A stretch of DNA of 64,000 nt from positions 549,912 through 613,911 of the forward strand of contig CAUYUJ010002047.1 in the NCBI GenBank assembly GCA_963575745.1. Reading direction: 5' to 3'. Position 1 is the first letter of the stretch; each line of letters begins with the position of its first letter. Below, in pieces: positions 19,676 to 29,559 of this stretch. A program made the position numbers and the translations under genes. The notes beneath the pieces are model-generated. The model made no database searches and was not told where the DNA came from. It saw nothing but the letters and a program-made list of their open reading frames with translations. The DNA comes from Prorocentrum cordatum. Taxonomy: Eukaryota; Sar; Dinophyceae; Prorocentrales; Prorocentraceae.

Positions 19676-19901
19676 CTCGCGCACCCGTGTTGCTCCGTCT
19701 GACCTTCCCGGACCTCTTCGTGTGGCGGTGCTACTCCTAACAAGCACATGCACACACACACACACGCGCACACACATACACACACGCACACACACACACA
19801 CAAACAAACAAACAAACAAACAAACAAACAAACAAACAAACAAACAAACAAACACAAAAACAACAAAAACAAAAACAACAACAAAAACAAGACAAAAGGT
19901 C
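19676..19901 (-). other. Putative GA-AG intron with direct-repeat boundaries
   Basis: A 17-bp sequence (minus strand CGGGTTCGCGAGGACCT / CGGGTGCGCGAGGACCT) occurs at 19897-19913 and 19671-19687. Splicing at AG/GACCT on both copies removes 226 bases and joins RVRE to DLGPAAAERL in frame. Unspliced, the frame is lost, because 226 is not a multiple of three. GA donors with AG acceptors and duplicated boundaries are known for dinoflagellate introns. The intron is made largely of CA and CAAA microsatellite (19745-19890). Confidence 0.55.
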
Positions 19902-20112
19902 CTCGCGAACCCGAGCCAGCTGCCGGCCCCTGGGCTCGGGGTTGGAGGCGGGGTGCAGCCACAGGGCGCTGCCCTCCACCTCCATCACGTGCGGCGCCAC
20001 GTGGACCTCCCTGCGGGGGAAGGCGAGCAGCGCCGTCTCCATCGCCGGAGGAGGAGCACACGGCGCCACGAGCACGCACCTTCGGAGGCCCCGCGCGGGT
20101 TCCCTGGATCGG
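19902..20112 (-). CDS. Histidine-phosphatase N-terminal-side exon (partial)
   Basis: Minus-strand translation RCVLVAPCAPPPAMETALLA then REVHVAPHVMEVEGS resembles the part of phosphoglycerate-mutase-like proteins after the first His box. In that region S-P-L-x-R-A-x-x-T-A is followed by a strand and a conserved Glu. Here the S-P-L-x-R-A is degenerate (A-P-C-A-P-P-P-A). The Arg-His-Gly box itself is not found upstream, so the first exon is missing, unrecognised or diverged. Fragment of a gene or a pseudogene; no expression evidence. Confidence 0.4.
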
Positions 20113-20479
20113 CTTCCCTGTCGCGCGGAGCGCGCCCAGGGCGGCGCCAGAGCTGCTGCCAGGGTGGGGGGGCCACAGCGACGATCCACGACGCGGGCAA
20201 GATTCGTGTCCATATTCACTGCGTCTAGGACTTTCTGGGAAGCGGCGCGAAAATGGCCGAGGCGCAGTAAATAACTAGTGGTACAAGTCAAGCCTCTGCG
20301 TGCCAGATTTTGTTCCATATACACAGCGCCTCGGTTGTCTGGGACAGGGAGCCCGAGTCCCCAAGATGCAGCGGACATGTATACACATCTTGTCCGCACA
20401 AGAGATCCGCGCGTGGCTCCGAACGTGTAGGCCCATGCCGTTTCCCCAGACATGCGACGCCCTAATCTTTTCAAACTAC

Positions 20480-20650
20480 GCGATCCCAGGAAGTCCCGAC
20501 CCTTTCCATAGGACCAACTTTTCATCCTGAATCGTTTTTTGACGGTCCCAGGTCCAGAGGACCAACTTTTCATCCTGAATCGTTTTTTGACGGTCCCAGG
20601 TCCAGATGAGGGCCCCGAGAGGCCGAAAACTAAACAAAACCTCCCGCAAG
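20480..20650 (+). mobile_element. Family X short element, copy 9, with internal duplication
   Basis: Contains a perfect 48-bp tandem duplication of the core (20510-20557 and 20558-20605; each includes TTTTCATCCTGAATCGTTTT). The right part ends at AACCTCCCGC, where a Z element follows. Confidence 0.75.
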
Positions 20651-20654
20651 ACGA

Positions 20655-20800
20655 AGCCAGGACGAAGAAAACATCGGGTGAGGATAAATCGAGAATCCCT
20701 GAAATCCGGCGGCTCTGGAGGATGTATCGGGCGCCGCGACCCTCTCGGAGCGTGAGAGCGTTCCAGAACGCTCTGGAACGGACACGTCCTCGTCCTAGCC
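20655..20800 (-). mobile_element. Family Z short element, copy 3
   Basis: Inverted relative to copies 1-2: GACGAAGAAAACATCGGGTG through GGCGGCTCTGGAGGATGTAT to palindromic GCGTTCCAGAACGCTCTGGA. Confidence 0.75.
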
Positions 20801-20994
20801 CCGCCCGATGGGGCCCAGTGTGGGCCCTCGGAGGCCGACAACTGCGAACATCATCCCGTCCTGTTTTTGTTCGCGACGCGAGCATGTCTGGGTTCTCTTC
20901 CTCGACTCGCGCGCAGCAGGCGGGAGCTGAGGACCAGGTCGGGCCTGTCTGGCTGGCGGCGCGCAGAAGGTCGTGGGCGAAAAACGTATCCTGC

Positions 20995-21100
20995 TCTTCC
21001 TCCTCCTCCTCCTCCTCCTCCTCCTCCTCCTTCGCCTCCTCCTTCGCCTCCTCATCCTCCTCCTCCTCCTCCTCCTCCTCCTCCTCCGCTTCCTCCGCCT
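20995..21100 (-). repeat. CCT triplet tract
   Basis: CCT/TCC repeats with CGCCTCCTT interruptions. Confidence 0.85.
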
Positions 21101-21271
21101 CCGTATCCGCGGCCTTGCGGGCGGGGTCCATGGGCCGCGGGGCCCCGCACGGGGCGTCAGATTTCCGGGGATGCCCCCCGCGTGCAGCGCGTCTCCGTGC
21201 GGCCGCGCGTCCGCGGGATCGCGCCCCGGAGCCCAGACCGCAAGAGACCGTTTTTTTTGGATCGGCGATAC

Positions 21272-21435
21272 AGTCGGGCTGCTGAAATTAGGAACGCTAA
21301 GTAAGGAACGACGCCCCATCTGTGGCTTCAAGCCCCTCTCGGCCCTGAATAAGGAACGCTTGATAAGGAACGGAGCTAAGAGGAACATCGAGCCCCTTCC
21401 GAATCCAAACTGCTCCCTATTTCAGCGTCTTGGCT
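21272..21435 (+). mobile_element. Diverged family V MITE
   Basis: TACAGTCGGGCTGCTGAAAT left end, repeated AATAAGGAACG motifs, and TTTCAGCGTCTTGGCTG right end. More diverged than other V copies. 21436-21610 contains two copies of a CCCGGGTTATCC / GGTTATCCTGGGGGGG motif in inverted arrangement around an unassigned core. Confidence 0.55.
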
Positions 21436-22062
21436 GGAACCCGGGTTATCCCGGGGGGGGGGGAGGGGGCCGGCCGATAACCTAACCCCCGCGCTGTGGG
21501 CGCTGTGGGCAGCCCTGCATATGCCCGCGCCCCCCCTCCCGCGGACCTGCACAACCGGCCAGGTCAGGTTATCCTGGGGGGGGGGGAGGGGGGAGGGGCA
21601 AGCCCGATAACCCGGGTTATAGCCCGACCCTAAAAAAGCAGTCTCGAAGGGCGCGGATGCGGACATATTCGCCGCTCGTGGGAAGGGGGTGGTGCGAGGG
21701 GGGCGGACTTCGAGGGACGCGGGGGGCTTCTGAGAAGGCAGGGGCTGCCTCAGGGTAGACCCGTATGAGAAGGACGCGCGGTAAGGACGCAGGGGCCCTG
21801 GAAGGCCACGCCGACATGCTGTGAGCGCGGCGCGGCCAGCGAAAGTGGCCAGGGATGGGCCGAAGGGGAGTGATGCACTGGGAACCTTGGGAAGTCGCTG
21901 ATCCTTCCCATGCGGGGTTGGACTGCAGAAGGACGCCAAGGGGCACACACAAGTAACGAGACACAGATCCCAGAAGCCCCCGTACGTTCCATGTCTTCTG
22001 GATCTCCGTAAATTCTGGGGTGAGCGACGATTGCTTCTGCCTGCGCGATGTTTCCTCCTGAC

Positions 22063-22208
22063 CTTAGATCGGGCATGTCCCCCTACAGGGGGATGTTGGA
22101 CGAAGCATTGAATATACCCCACAAATTTTCAAAAATATGCAACCATACTCAACAAATCGTCCCCTGACTATGTTTGGTCCAATCCAAAATATTCAACTTC
22201 CCTCTGGA
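22063..22208 (+). mobile_element. Family T MITE, copy 2
   Basis: Starts TTAGATCGGGCATGTCCCCC and has the A/T-rich interior with CAACAAATCGTCCCCTGACT. The right inverted repeat is degraded. 21612-22062 has no recognised gene. Confidence 0.7.
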
Positions 22209-22289
22209 ATAAAAATGTGGTCCAGTACAAACTGCGGCCGCGGTTGGGCAACCGAGCCTGTGTCTCAAATCAGGGCTCGAGCTAGACGG

Positions 22290-22502
22290 TGGTTTCCGTT
22301 TTCGTGAGTAGAAACACATCAAGCAAACCATCAACTTTCGACGGTCCGCGCGAATTTCTTGGATCTGCGCTGGACCCCCCTCCCAGGCGCGCGGGGCGCG
22401 CCAGGCGCGGCGCTGGAGGCGCCGCTGGGGGACCCCAGCGCAGATCCAAGAAATCCGCGAGGAGCACCAGCAATTTGTGTTTATGGCGTTTTCTATTGCT
22501 CG
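22290..22502. mobile_element. Family N foldback element, copy 1
   Basis: Large hairpin. The left arm GGTCCGCGCGAATTTCTTGG pairs with the right arm CCAAGAAATCCGCGAGGAGC, continuing inward through TCTGCGCTGG/CCAGCGCAGA. The GC-rich loop is itself palindromic (GGCGCGCGGGGCGCGCC). Confidence 0.85.
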
Positions 22503-22741
22503 TTAGTTCTGTCTTCTTTCCGCCTCTGCCGCAGAACAAGATCAAAACGCAAACGGTCCACGACCTCGCCAAAACGCATTCTGGCTCGCGCTCCGTCTCA
22601 GGTGGACTGCACGCGGCCACGCCGACAGCGAACCTTGCCAAAACCGGACAAGAGCTGCTGTCGACCTTCAAGCCAATCCTTTCCGTACCCATTTCGATCG
22701 TCCCGATTGGGGGAACCAGGCCAAAACCCCCTCGCACTGTG

Positions 22742-22892
22742 ACACAAATCGCGACGGAAGGTTTCCGGGGGGGCCCTTACCAGGCCTCGGGACCTCAACA
22801 AACGACTCGGGAAGAGAAACCGGTCCCAGGGAATGGGTCGAGAATTTTGGGGGTCGACGTTATAAACATCATCATGACGTCAAAGGTCTGGT
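22742..22892 (-). mobile_element. Family X short element, copy 10
   Basis: Retains GGTTTCCGGGGGGGCCCTTA to AAAGGTCTGG. It ends where element K begins. Confidence 0.75.
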
Positions 22893-22894
22893 GA

Positions 22895-23042
22895 ATGTAC
22901 CGATACCGCTACTCCCCGGACCTCTCTGGGGGTGCGTCCTGACCAGGATGTCGAAGCGAATCCAGCGGTGGCGACTACGACCTCACAGGAGGCCCAACAA
23001 AGGGGAAACCAAGGGGAAGGGCAGTGGTATGGGTACCTTTCC
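22895..23042 (+). mobile_element. Short inverted-repeat element K, copy 1
   Basis: Left end GTACCGATACCGCTACTCCC; right end GGGCAGTGGTATGGGTACC is its imperfect inverse. Copy 2 is at 31369-31515. Confidence 0.75.
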
Positions 23043-23385
23043 CAGACCTCCGACGTCATGTTTTTTATAGCGACGACCCCAGAGGTCTCGACCTATTCCC
23101 CAGGACCGCCTTTTCTTGCCAGCCTCGAACGTATCCCTATCCCTAAGATTGACACGCCAAAAGGCGATGACAATCTTAGGGATTCGCCCTCAAAAAGTAA
23201 GGGAATCCCGAAGTTTGGCATCGTGATGAGGAGGCGCCCAGCATAGGGATAGGGATATGTTCCAGGCTGGTAATTTTCATCCTGACTCATTGTTTGACGG
23301 TCCCCAGGCCTGGGGAAGGCCCCCACAAGCCGAAACGAGGGAAACACCTCCCGCCGTGATCTTGCTCACGACCCGAGGCGCTCCT
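23042..23385 (+). mobile_element. Family X short element, copy 11, split by W
   Basis: X sequence from CCAGACCTCCGACGTCATG to the GGACCGCCTTTT core, then a W element, then the rest of the core (TTTTCATCCTGACTCATTG) to the CGTGATCTTGCTCACGACCC end. Confidence 0.8.
23119..23270. mobile_element. Family W inverted-repeat element, copy 1
   Basis: Ends CAGCCTCGAACGTATCCCTA and TAGGGATATGTTCCAGGCTG are inverted repeats. The interior has further inverted CCTAAGATTG / CAATCTTAGG motifs. Confidence 0.85.
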
Positions 23386-23470
23386 CTAGCAGAGCTCCGA
23401 ACCTCCCTCCGCGCCAATGCCGACCGCCCCGATGAGAAGAAGGGAGAAAGCCTTATAAGCATAAAATGTT

Positions 23471-23634
23471 TGAAGGGGAACTGGAACACACAAATAAAAT
23501 GGACACAAATAACCAGATTCCCCATATTGTCCCATATTTTCTGGGTTTTTGTCTTCCCCCCCACTTCCCATATTTTCCCATCTTTTCTTGGGAATCGACG
23601 TTTAATTGTGTCTGTGTGTTTTTTCCCCTCCTGA
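23471..23634 (+). mobile_element. Family Y short element, copy 3
   Basis: GAAGGGGAACTGGAACACAC start and TTTTTTCCCCTCCTGA end, with CCCATATTTTC repeats between. Confidence 0.85.
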
Positions 23635-23635
23635 G

Positions 23636-23790
23636 TGTTGGCGCTCCGCGCGAATTTCTTGGAGCTGCGCTGGACCCCCCCCCCCTCTCTGGCGCGCGGG
23701 GGCGCCAGAGAAGCCGCCGGGGGGGGCCAAGCGCCGATCCAAGAACTCCGAGCGAAACGCCAAACGTTTATGTTGATGGCGTCTTCTTCT
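23636..23790. mobile_element. Family N foldback element, copy 2
   Basis: Left arm GCTCCGCGCGAATTTCTTGG and right arm CCGATCCAAGAACTCCGAGC, with a GGCGCGCGGGGGCGCC loop. It starts two bases after Y copy 3. Confidence 0.8.
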
Positions 23791-23869
23791 TCCCTGAGAT
23801 CCGGCGCTGCAAAAAAAAACAACATCAAAACAAGTCACGACCAGAGCCCCAGACCCAGGAGAACCCAGA

Positions 23870-24075
23870 ATCGAATCGATGTGTCGGATCGGCGATCGAA
23901 ATGAATCGGCTCGGCGGAAATCGGCGGCCGAGTCGGGAAAAGTCGAATCGGCGGAAATCGGCAGACTAGTATGCCTCCAATAAGAAATCGGACCCCAAAT
24001 CGGAATCCGAAATCGAATCGAATCGGAATCGGAATCCACCGAAATCGAATCGAATCGAATTGGAGTAATCGAAAC
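23870..24075. repeat. AATCGG/GAATC degenerate repeat
   Basis: Repeats of GAATCG, AATCGG and GGAATC with 5-8-base spacing, interrupted by short unique sequence. No gene. Confidence 0.8.
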
Positions 24076-24223
24076 GAGCCCTGCAGACCCCTTCTTTCCG
24101 TGCCATGTCTCGAAGCAGATCGACCTGCGAGGGTCCCGGGGCCCGAAGGAGAGCAGCAAATGCCCGTGGTGAAAGACATGCAGCGCCAGGGTCGCAGGGA
24201 TGTGCTCTTCTGCTCCGGCCGAT

Positions 24224-24310
24224 CTTTGAAGGGGAACTGGGACACACAAATAAATACACACAAATAAAAGTATCCCGACTAATTGTGTCTGTGTGTTTCT
24301 TCCCCTCCTG
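24224..24310 (+). mobile_element. Family Y short element, copy 4 (internally deleted)
   Basis: Both ends are intact (GAAGGGGAACTGGGACACAC ... CCCCTCCTGA) but about 75 interior bases are missing. ATCTT flanks both sides, a likely 5-bp target duplication. Confidence 0.85.
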
Positions 24311-24314
24311 AATC

Positions 24315-24469
24315 TTACCAGCCTGGAACACCCCTATCCCTAAGATTGGCATCGCCTCATCGCGATGCCAATCCCAGGGATTCCCTTAGGTTTTGAGGGC
24401 GCACCCCTAAGATTGTCATCGCCTTCTGGCGTGTCAATCTTGGGGATAGGGATAAGTTCGAGGCTGGGA
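24315..24469. mobile_element. Family W inverted-repeat element, copy 2
   Basis: CCAGCCTGGAACACCCCTAT to GGATAAGTTCGAGGCTGG, with paired internal CCTAAGATTG/CAATCTTGG motifs. Confidence 0.85.
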
Positions 24470-24488
24470 TTTGTTCTTCTTTAGGGGA

Positions 24489-24675
24489 ACAAAAAGTGAC
24501 ATAAACATAACAATTCGGAGGTCCGCGCGGATTTCTCGGATCGGCGCTGGACCCCCCTCCCTGGCGCGCGGAGCGCGCCAGTGGCGGCGCCGGAGGCGCC
24601 GCCTGGGGGCCCCAGCGCCGATCCGAGAAATCCGCGTGGACCTCCGAGTTTTTATGTTCATGCCACTTTTTGTTT
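24489..24675. mobile_element. Family N foldback element, copy 3 (longest hairpin)
   Basis: Arms of about 75 bases. Outer AACAAAAAGTGACATAAACA pairs with TGTTCATGCCACTTTTTGTT. Inner GGAGGTCCGCGCGGATTTCT pairs with AGAAATCCGCGTGGACCTCC. Loop GGCGCGCGGAGCGCGCC and GGCGCCGGAGGCGCC. Confidence 0.9.
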
Positions 24676-24707
24676 CCCTATTCTTCTCCGACCGATCTCT
24701 CTTCTCC

Positions 24708-24822
24708 GATAGTGATAAGTTAGGGATAAGTTGGGGATAGGGATAAGTTAGGGATAGGGGTAATTTTAGGAGAGGGATCGAGGGATAGGGATAAGTTAGG
24801 GATAGGGATTTGTTCCTCCTCT
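24708..24822 (+). repeat. GATAAGTTAGG/GGGATA tandem repeat
   Basis: Alternating GATAAGTTAGG and GGGATAGG units. The units match the ends of family W, so this is probably a local amplification of a W terminus rather than telomeric DNA. Confidence 0.75.
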
Positions 24823-24831
24823 CCGACCGAT

Positions 24832-25018
24832 CCAGACCACCGACGTAAGGACTTTTTCATCATGTCGACCCCCAGAGGTCCCGACCCATTCCCCATGACC
24901 GGCTCTGCATCCCGAGCCGCATTCCGACGCCCCCGAGGCCCGGTGAGGGCCCCCGGAGGCCGAACATGAAGGAAAACCTGTTCCGTCGTGATGTTTTCCT
25001 GTCTCGAGGGGGTCTGGG
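24832..25018 (+). mobile_element. Family X short element, copy 12 (intact ends)
   Basis: CCAGACCACCGACGTAAGG to GAGGGGGTCTGGG. The core CCCCGAGGCCCGGTGAGGGC is conserved. Confidence 0.85.
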
Positions 25019-25202
25019 TTCTCCGACCGATGGCCTGGCGCAGCGGCCCCCGCCGGCGGCGCCGGCCGCCGGGGCCCGGCCCGCGAGGCACTGCGCGGCG
25101 CCGCTCGCCTGGCCGCGGCCGGCCGCCGTGAGCGGCGGGTCCCGGCCGCCGAGCGGGCCCTGCCAGGGGAAGACGTTGCCCTCGGACCTCGGCGGGCCCA
25201 GC

Positions 25203-25420
25203 AGCACTCCTCCTCCTCCTCCTCCTCCCTCCTCCTCCTCCTCCTCCTCCTCCTCCTCCTCCTCCTCCTCCTCCCTCCTCCTCCTCCTCCTCCCTCCTCC
25301 CTCCTCCCTCCTCCCTCCTCCTCTCCTCCTCTCCTCCTCCTCCTCCTCCTCCTCCTCCTCCTCCTCCTCCTCCTCCTCCTCCTCCTCCTCCTCCTCCTCC
25401 TCCTCCTCCTCTTCCTCCTA
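25203..25420 (-). repeat. CCT triplet tract
   Basis: CCT repeat with CCCTCCT variants in the middle third. Confidence 0.9.
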
Positions 25421-25676
25421 GAGCAGAAGAGTGGAGGAAAAAAAAAGAAAACGAGAGCCCCAGACTCGGGCCGGACGAAGGGGGGGGATTGCTAAAAGGG
25501 GGGGTACGAAATGTGCTGCGTGCGGCTGGTTTCGGCCCCACCGAGGGGCCCATTCCTCGATACACATGGCCGCCTCTGGCGCCGGGAGGCGCTGGGAAAA
25601 TCAGCTACGTGAGCTGATTCTCACCCCCCCCTCTACTATCCCCCCCTTTCGCCCGGCCCGACAGAACCCTTGGGCA

Positions 25677-25843
25677 ATGAAAAATAATGCCGGGAGTTTG
25701 TCCCCCAATGCTCGGCCTCCGGGGGCCCTTACCGGGCCTCGGGACCGTCAAAAGACGACTCAGGATGAGAATCTGGTCCTGGGGAATGGGTCGAGAACTC
25801 TGGGGATTGACGTAGTGAAAAATCATGACGTCGGAGGTCTGGG
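25677..25843 (-). mobile_element. Family X short element, copy 13
   Basis: AATGAAAAATAATGCCGGGA through CTCGGCCTCCGGGGGCCC to GGAGGTCTGGG. 25844-26220 has no recognised gene. Confidence 0.8.
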
Positions 25844-26224
25844 TCTGAAAGCTCGTCCACAAGGTCCAGGCAAACCAACCTGAGTCCCTAATCGAAGCTC
25901 CGCCATCCCTGAGGAGTGCCCCCTCCCCCTCCTCCAACGAGATGCTGAGGAGGCGCTGGGGCTTGTATAACCTGATGCTGTACGTGTATAATTGGCCATT
26001 TCCCCACACTTAATTATTCCGGTGCTTCGGAGATCCGAGACCGACTCGCGTTGTGAAGAAATTACGACGGGAGGTGTTTCACTACACGTAGCACCCCGCA
26101 GTTGCGGGTAAGAGTGAGGGCGGCGGCGAGGGCGTCAGCAGTCTGCGAGCAGGCGCCTAACTATTACATATTATACAATGAGCCCGCCGCAGGCGCCGAT
26201 TCTTTCGTTAAGACAATGTGTGTA

Positions 26225-26475
26225 TGTGTGGGCAGCGGGGCGGGTCGCGGGTGTGTCGCGGCTGGGTAGCGGGGCGGATCTCGGTTGGGTCGCGGGTGGG
26301 TCGCGGGTGGGGTCGCAAAATGGGTCGCGAATGGGTCGCGAGTGAGTCGCGAGGGGGTCGCGGGTGGGTCGTGGGCCGGGTCGTGGGGGGACGACGACAA
26401 CAACAACAACCACAACCACAACCACAACCACAACCACAACGACAACGACAACGACAACGACAACAACAATCAGTT
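26225..26475 (+). repeat. GGGTCGCGGGT minisatellite and CAACCA microsatellite
   Basis: 26225-26395 is a degenerate 9-11-base repeat of GGGTCGCGGGT. 26395-26475 is CAACAA, CAACCA then CAACGA trinucleotide-type repeat. 26476-27185 shows no recognised gene. Confidence 0.85.
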
Positions 26476-27186
26476 TAAGACTATTCGCTCTTGTCTGCTC
26501 GCGTGCCATTCAGCACGTATATCCCAAACCATCGATGCCCACCCTCTTCGTCTTCGATCGTACCGCCTTGGGGGTATATTTTTCTTACCTGCAATGTGTG
26601 TTTCATGCAGCCCCTTCGGCCGGGGAAGAGAGGACGGATGGAAGAAAGGAACAAGGGGAAGGGAGGAGGATGGAGCACGGCACGAGAGGGAGAGAATAGG
26701 AGGAGGGGGGCTAGGATCAGAAAACATTTGGTAGAACCAGGCCGGCAGATCGGGCGGGTAGACCCTTACAGGCGGGTGGGAAGGCGGGCCCAGGCGGCCA
26801 GGTCGAGCAGGCGGGTTGCTGAAGAGTACGTCCTGTATGAATCGCGAGGAGGTCTCGAGCGATAGCGCGACTACCAAGTATATCGTGACATAGGCCAGGG
26901 CGAGAACGTGATTCCTGAGTGTCGAGGGCGCGGCGTCTGAAGAAGTTGCGAGAAAGTGAGAGCGCGTTTTCAACATACATTGTGAAGAAATTCCGCGCGA
27001 GAGCGCAATTCTTCAAATACTTATGAGGGAATGTCAGGCGGGAACCGCTGTTGTTGCAAACCGGGGGCCGACAACCTGGATAACAAAAAACAATGTGCGA
27101 GCCCTGGGAAGGGCACTTTCATTGAAAAACACAATGTTCCCAGGAGGGGGGATCAACAATAGTTATTTCTTAGAAAAGAGAATTCA

Positions 27187-27330
27187 ACAACAACAACAAC
27201 CACAACAACAACAACAATAATAATAATGATAACAATAATAATAAAAAAATAATAACAATAATAATACTAATAATAATAACAATAACAACAACGACGACGA
27301 CGACGACAACAACAACAACAACAACTATAA
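27187..27330 (+). repeat. CAA/ATA/GAC triplet repeat
   Basis: Successive CAA, ATA(AT), CAA and GAC blocks. A rare AT-rich patch in this window. Confidence 0.9.
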
Positions 27331-27399
27331 CCATCCGCACCGCAGAACCTCACTTCAGCCACGCGCCCAAGGACAATGAATGACCGTTCGGCCCCCTCA

Positions 27400-27528
27400 C
27401 TCTGATGTTCGGCCTCCGAGGACCCTTCCCGTCAAAAAACGACTTGGGATGAGAAACCGGTCCTGGGAATGGGTCGAAAATTCTGGGGGTCGACATTCTG
27501 CAAAAACCATGACGTCGGAGGTCTGAGA
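27400..27528 (-). mobile_element. Family X short element, copy 14 (truncated)
   Basis: GTTCGGCCTCCGAGGACCC through GGGATGAGAAACCGGTCCTG to GGAGGTCTGAG. Confidence 0.75.
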
Positions 27529-27844
27529 TTCTGGTGTCCTCAATGTTTTCTAGCCGAGCTTTCTTCTTGAATTTCAGGCTCCAGGACCTTCGCAAATCGA
27601 TGCCGCTCGAAAAAGGAAGCAGAAGGATGGGGTCCAGGGCTCTGGTCGTGACTTTTTGGCGATGCTGCAATTATTCTGCAACGTCTGATCTCAGGGTAGG
27701 GGGAGGAGAAAGGCTTAGAAAGAGGCTGCCCCTTGTAGGCGCCGGCCTCACGTCTATACAGAAGACCCGTGCCTTCCAGGAACCAGGGGTACTTCTAAGG
27801 AGCCTTCCCCCTTCTGCGCGTGGGCGGCCTTGGCCGATCTAGCA

Positions 27845-27990
27845 CATAAGACGACGCCAGGGCGAAGATAACATCGGATGAGGACAGATCGAGAATCTCA
27901 GAAGTCCGGCGGCTCTGGAGGATGTACCGGGCGGCGCGGCCTTCTCAGAGTGTTCTGGAAATCTCTGGAACAGATTTATCCAGCACTACT
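27845..27990 (-). mobile_element. Family Z short element, copy 4
   Basis: AGACGACGCCAGGGCGAAGA through CGGCGGCTCTGGAGGATGTA; the palindromic end is degraded. 27530-27844 is unassigned. Confidence 0.7.
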
Positions 27991-28169
27991 GGAGGGGGGC
28001 GAAAGAGTAGGATTGGGATCGCAAAGGGCAGGGTAGATAATCAGCTCACGTAGATGGATTTCCTGGCGCCTCCTGGCGCCAGGAGGTGCCCATGCATGGA
28101 GGGATGGGCCAGAAACCAGCTGCATGCAGCAGATTCCGTGAATCCTTTCCCTATCCACCCTGCTACAAC

Positions 28170-28334
28170 GAAAAGCTGCATAAACATAAACTATGGACGC
28201 TCCGCAGATTTCTTGATGTGCGGTGGGGCCCCCTGCCGGCGCCTCCAGCGCGGCCCCTCGCGCGCTCCGGTAGAGGGGTCCAACGCCGATCCAAGAAATC
28301 CGCGAGGAGCTCCAAATATTATGTTCATGCAGTC
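28170..28334. mobile_element. Family N foldback element, copy 4
   Basis: Outer TGCATAAACATAAAC pairs with ATTATGTTCATGCA. Inner GCTCCGCAGATTTCTTGAT pairs with ATCCAAGAAATCCGCGAGGA. Confidence 0.8.
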
Positions 28335-28495
28335 CGTTCTCCGAGATAGGCAACACGCAACACGCAGCGTGTTGACATGGAGCTCAACACGGAGATTGAA
28401 AACGAAGATCTGGCGCGTGCCGAGCCAAGACGCAGCGTGTGAACACGGACGTTGTGAATGCTGCACGCGATGCGTTGCAAAGCGAGCGCATCAGG

Positions 28496-28680
28496 CCCAG
28501 ACGCCCGACGTCATGCTTTTTCATTGCGTCGATCCCCAAAGGTCTCGACCCATTCCCCAGGACCGGAATCTCATCTGAGTCGTTCTTCGACGCTCCAGAG
28601 GCCCTGGAAAGGCCCCCGGAGGCCAAAAATTAGGAAAAGCCTCCCGTCATGATTTTTTCATTACCCGAGGCGGTCTGGGG
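28496..28680 (+). mobile_element. Family X short element, copy 15
   Basis: CCCAGACGCCCGACGTCATG to CGAGGCGGTCTGGG, full length. Confidence 0.85.
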
Positions 28681-28772
28681 GGCAGCTGAGCCTCCTACTG
28701 GCCGTGGCGGAGCAGGATCAGGTCCACGGAGCCGACCGGCTGCACGCAGGAGTGACCCTGGGCAAGAGTAGC

Positions 28773-28934
28773 CTTAGGTCGGGCGTGTCCTCCGACAGGC
28801 GGATTGTGGACATGATAGATAACAAATAATCAGAAGATGCTCAAACATACTTAAGAAATGATAGAAAAATGGTCCCCTGATTATGTTTTGACCATTTTGA
28901 AGAATCCTCCTGTAAAGGGACAGGCCCGACTCAA
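28773..28934 (+). mobile_element. Family T MITE, copy 3, with long target duplication
   Basis: TTAGGTCGGGCGTGTCC to GGGACAGGCCCGACTCAA. CCCTGGGCAAGAGTAGCCT is present immediately before (about 28756) and after (about 28935) the element, a 19-bp duplication. Confidence 0.9.
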
Positions 28935-29044
28935 CCCTGGGCAAGAGTAGCCTCTGGTGCGCGGCCTGCTGATCCTTGCATGCGATGCCACGGTGGCGGC
29001 CCGCGTGCTTGGGCTGCCTCCCGCCCCTGAGATCCGACGTAGCG

Positions 29045-29208
29045 TTAGGTCGGGCATGTCCCCCTGCAAAAAGATGTTGGACGAATAAGTAAAACAGTCC
29101 AACAAACATTCAAACAATTATTGTCAAACATAGTCAAAAAATCGTTCCCAGACTATTTTTGGATTACTTTTGAATATCCCTCCTGGAGATGGACAGGCCC
29201 GACTTAAA
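29045..29208 (+). mobile_element. Family T MITE, copy 4
   Basis: TTAGGTCGGGCATGTCCCCC to GGACAGGCCCGACTTAA. ACGTAGCG/ACGCAGCG flank it (8 bp, one mismatch). Confidence 0.85.
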
Positions 29209-29559
29209 CGCAGCGAAGAAACACTTAGCATCGCGACACATCAACGACTTCGGAAACCCTGCACCCAAAACAGTTTTCATCTCTTGGGAGGCCGACTCTT
29301 ATTTCCCGAGGATTCGGCCGAACTTCCCCCGGCTTCCGCCGGCGGAGGTGGCCTCGTGTCGCTTCCGCGGACCTTCCGCCGCCTTCCGCGGCGGAAGAGA
29401 TGACAACTCTCTCGACCCTTGAAAGCAAGGGCCTTAATAAAAACAGGAACCCTAGACCTTATCTTCATGCCTCCTTCTTTGGGCCAGATCGATCTGCAGG
29501 TGGCCCCCGGCCCGAGCACAAGCGAAAACACCTGGCGTGGAAAAATGCAACGCCCAGAT

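Noticed and set aside
19737-21131. 464-residue minus-strand open frame
   Set aside because: Mixture of a CCT tract read as Glu, X and Z elements, the phosphatase exon and the CA/CAAA intron; only the exon part (19902-20112) is supported.
24708-24822. Telomeric repeat
   Set aside because: Units do not match TTTAGGG, are interspersed with other bases, and resemble W element ends.
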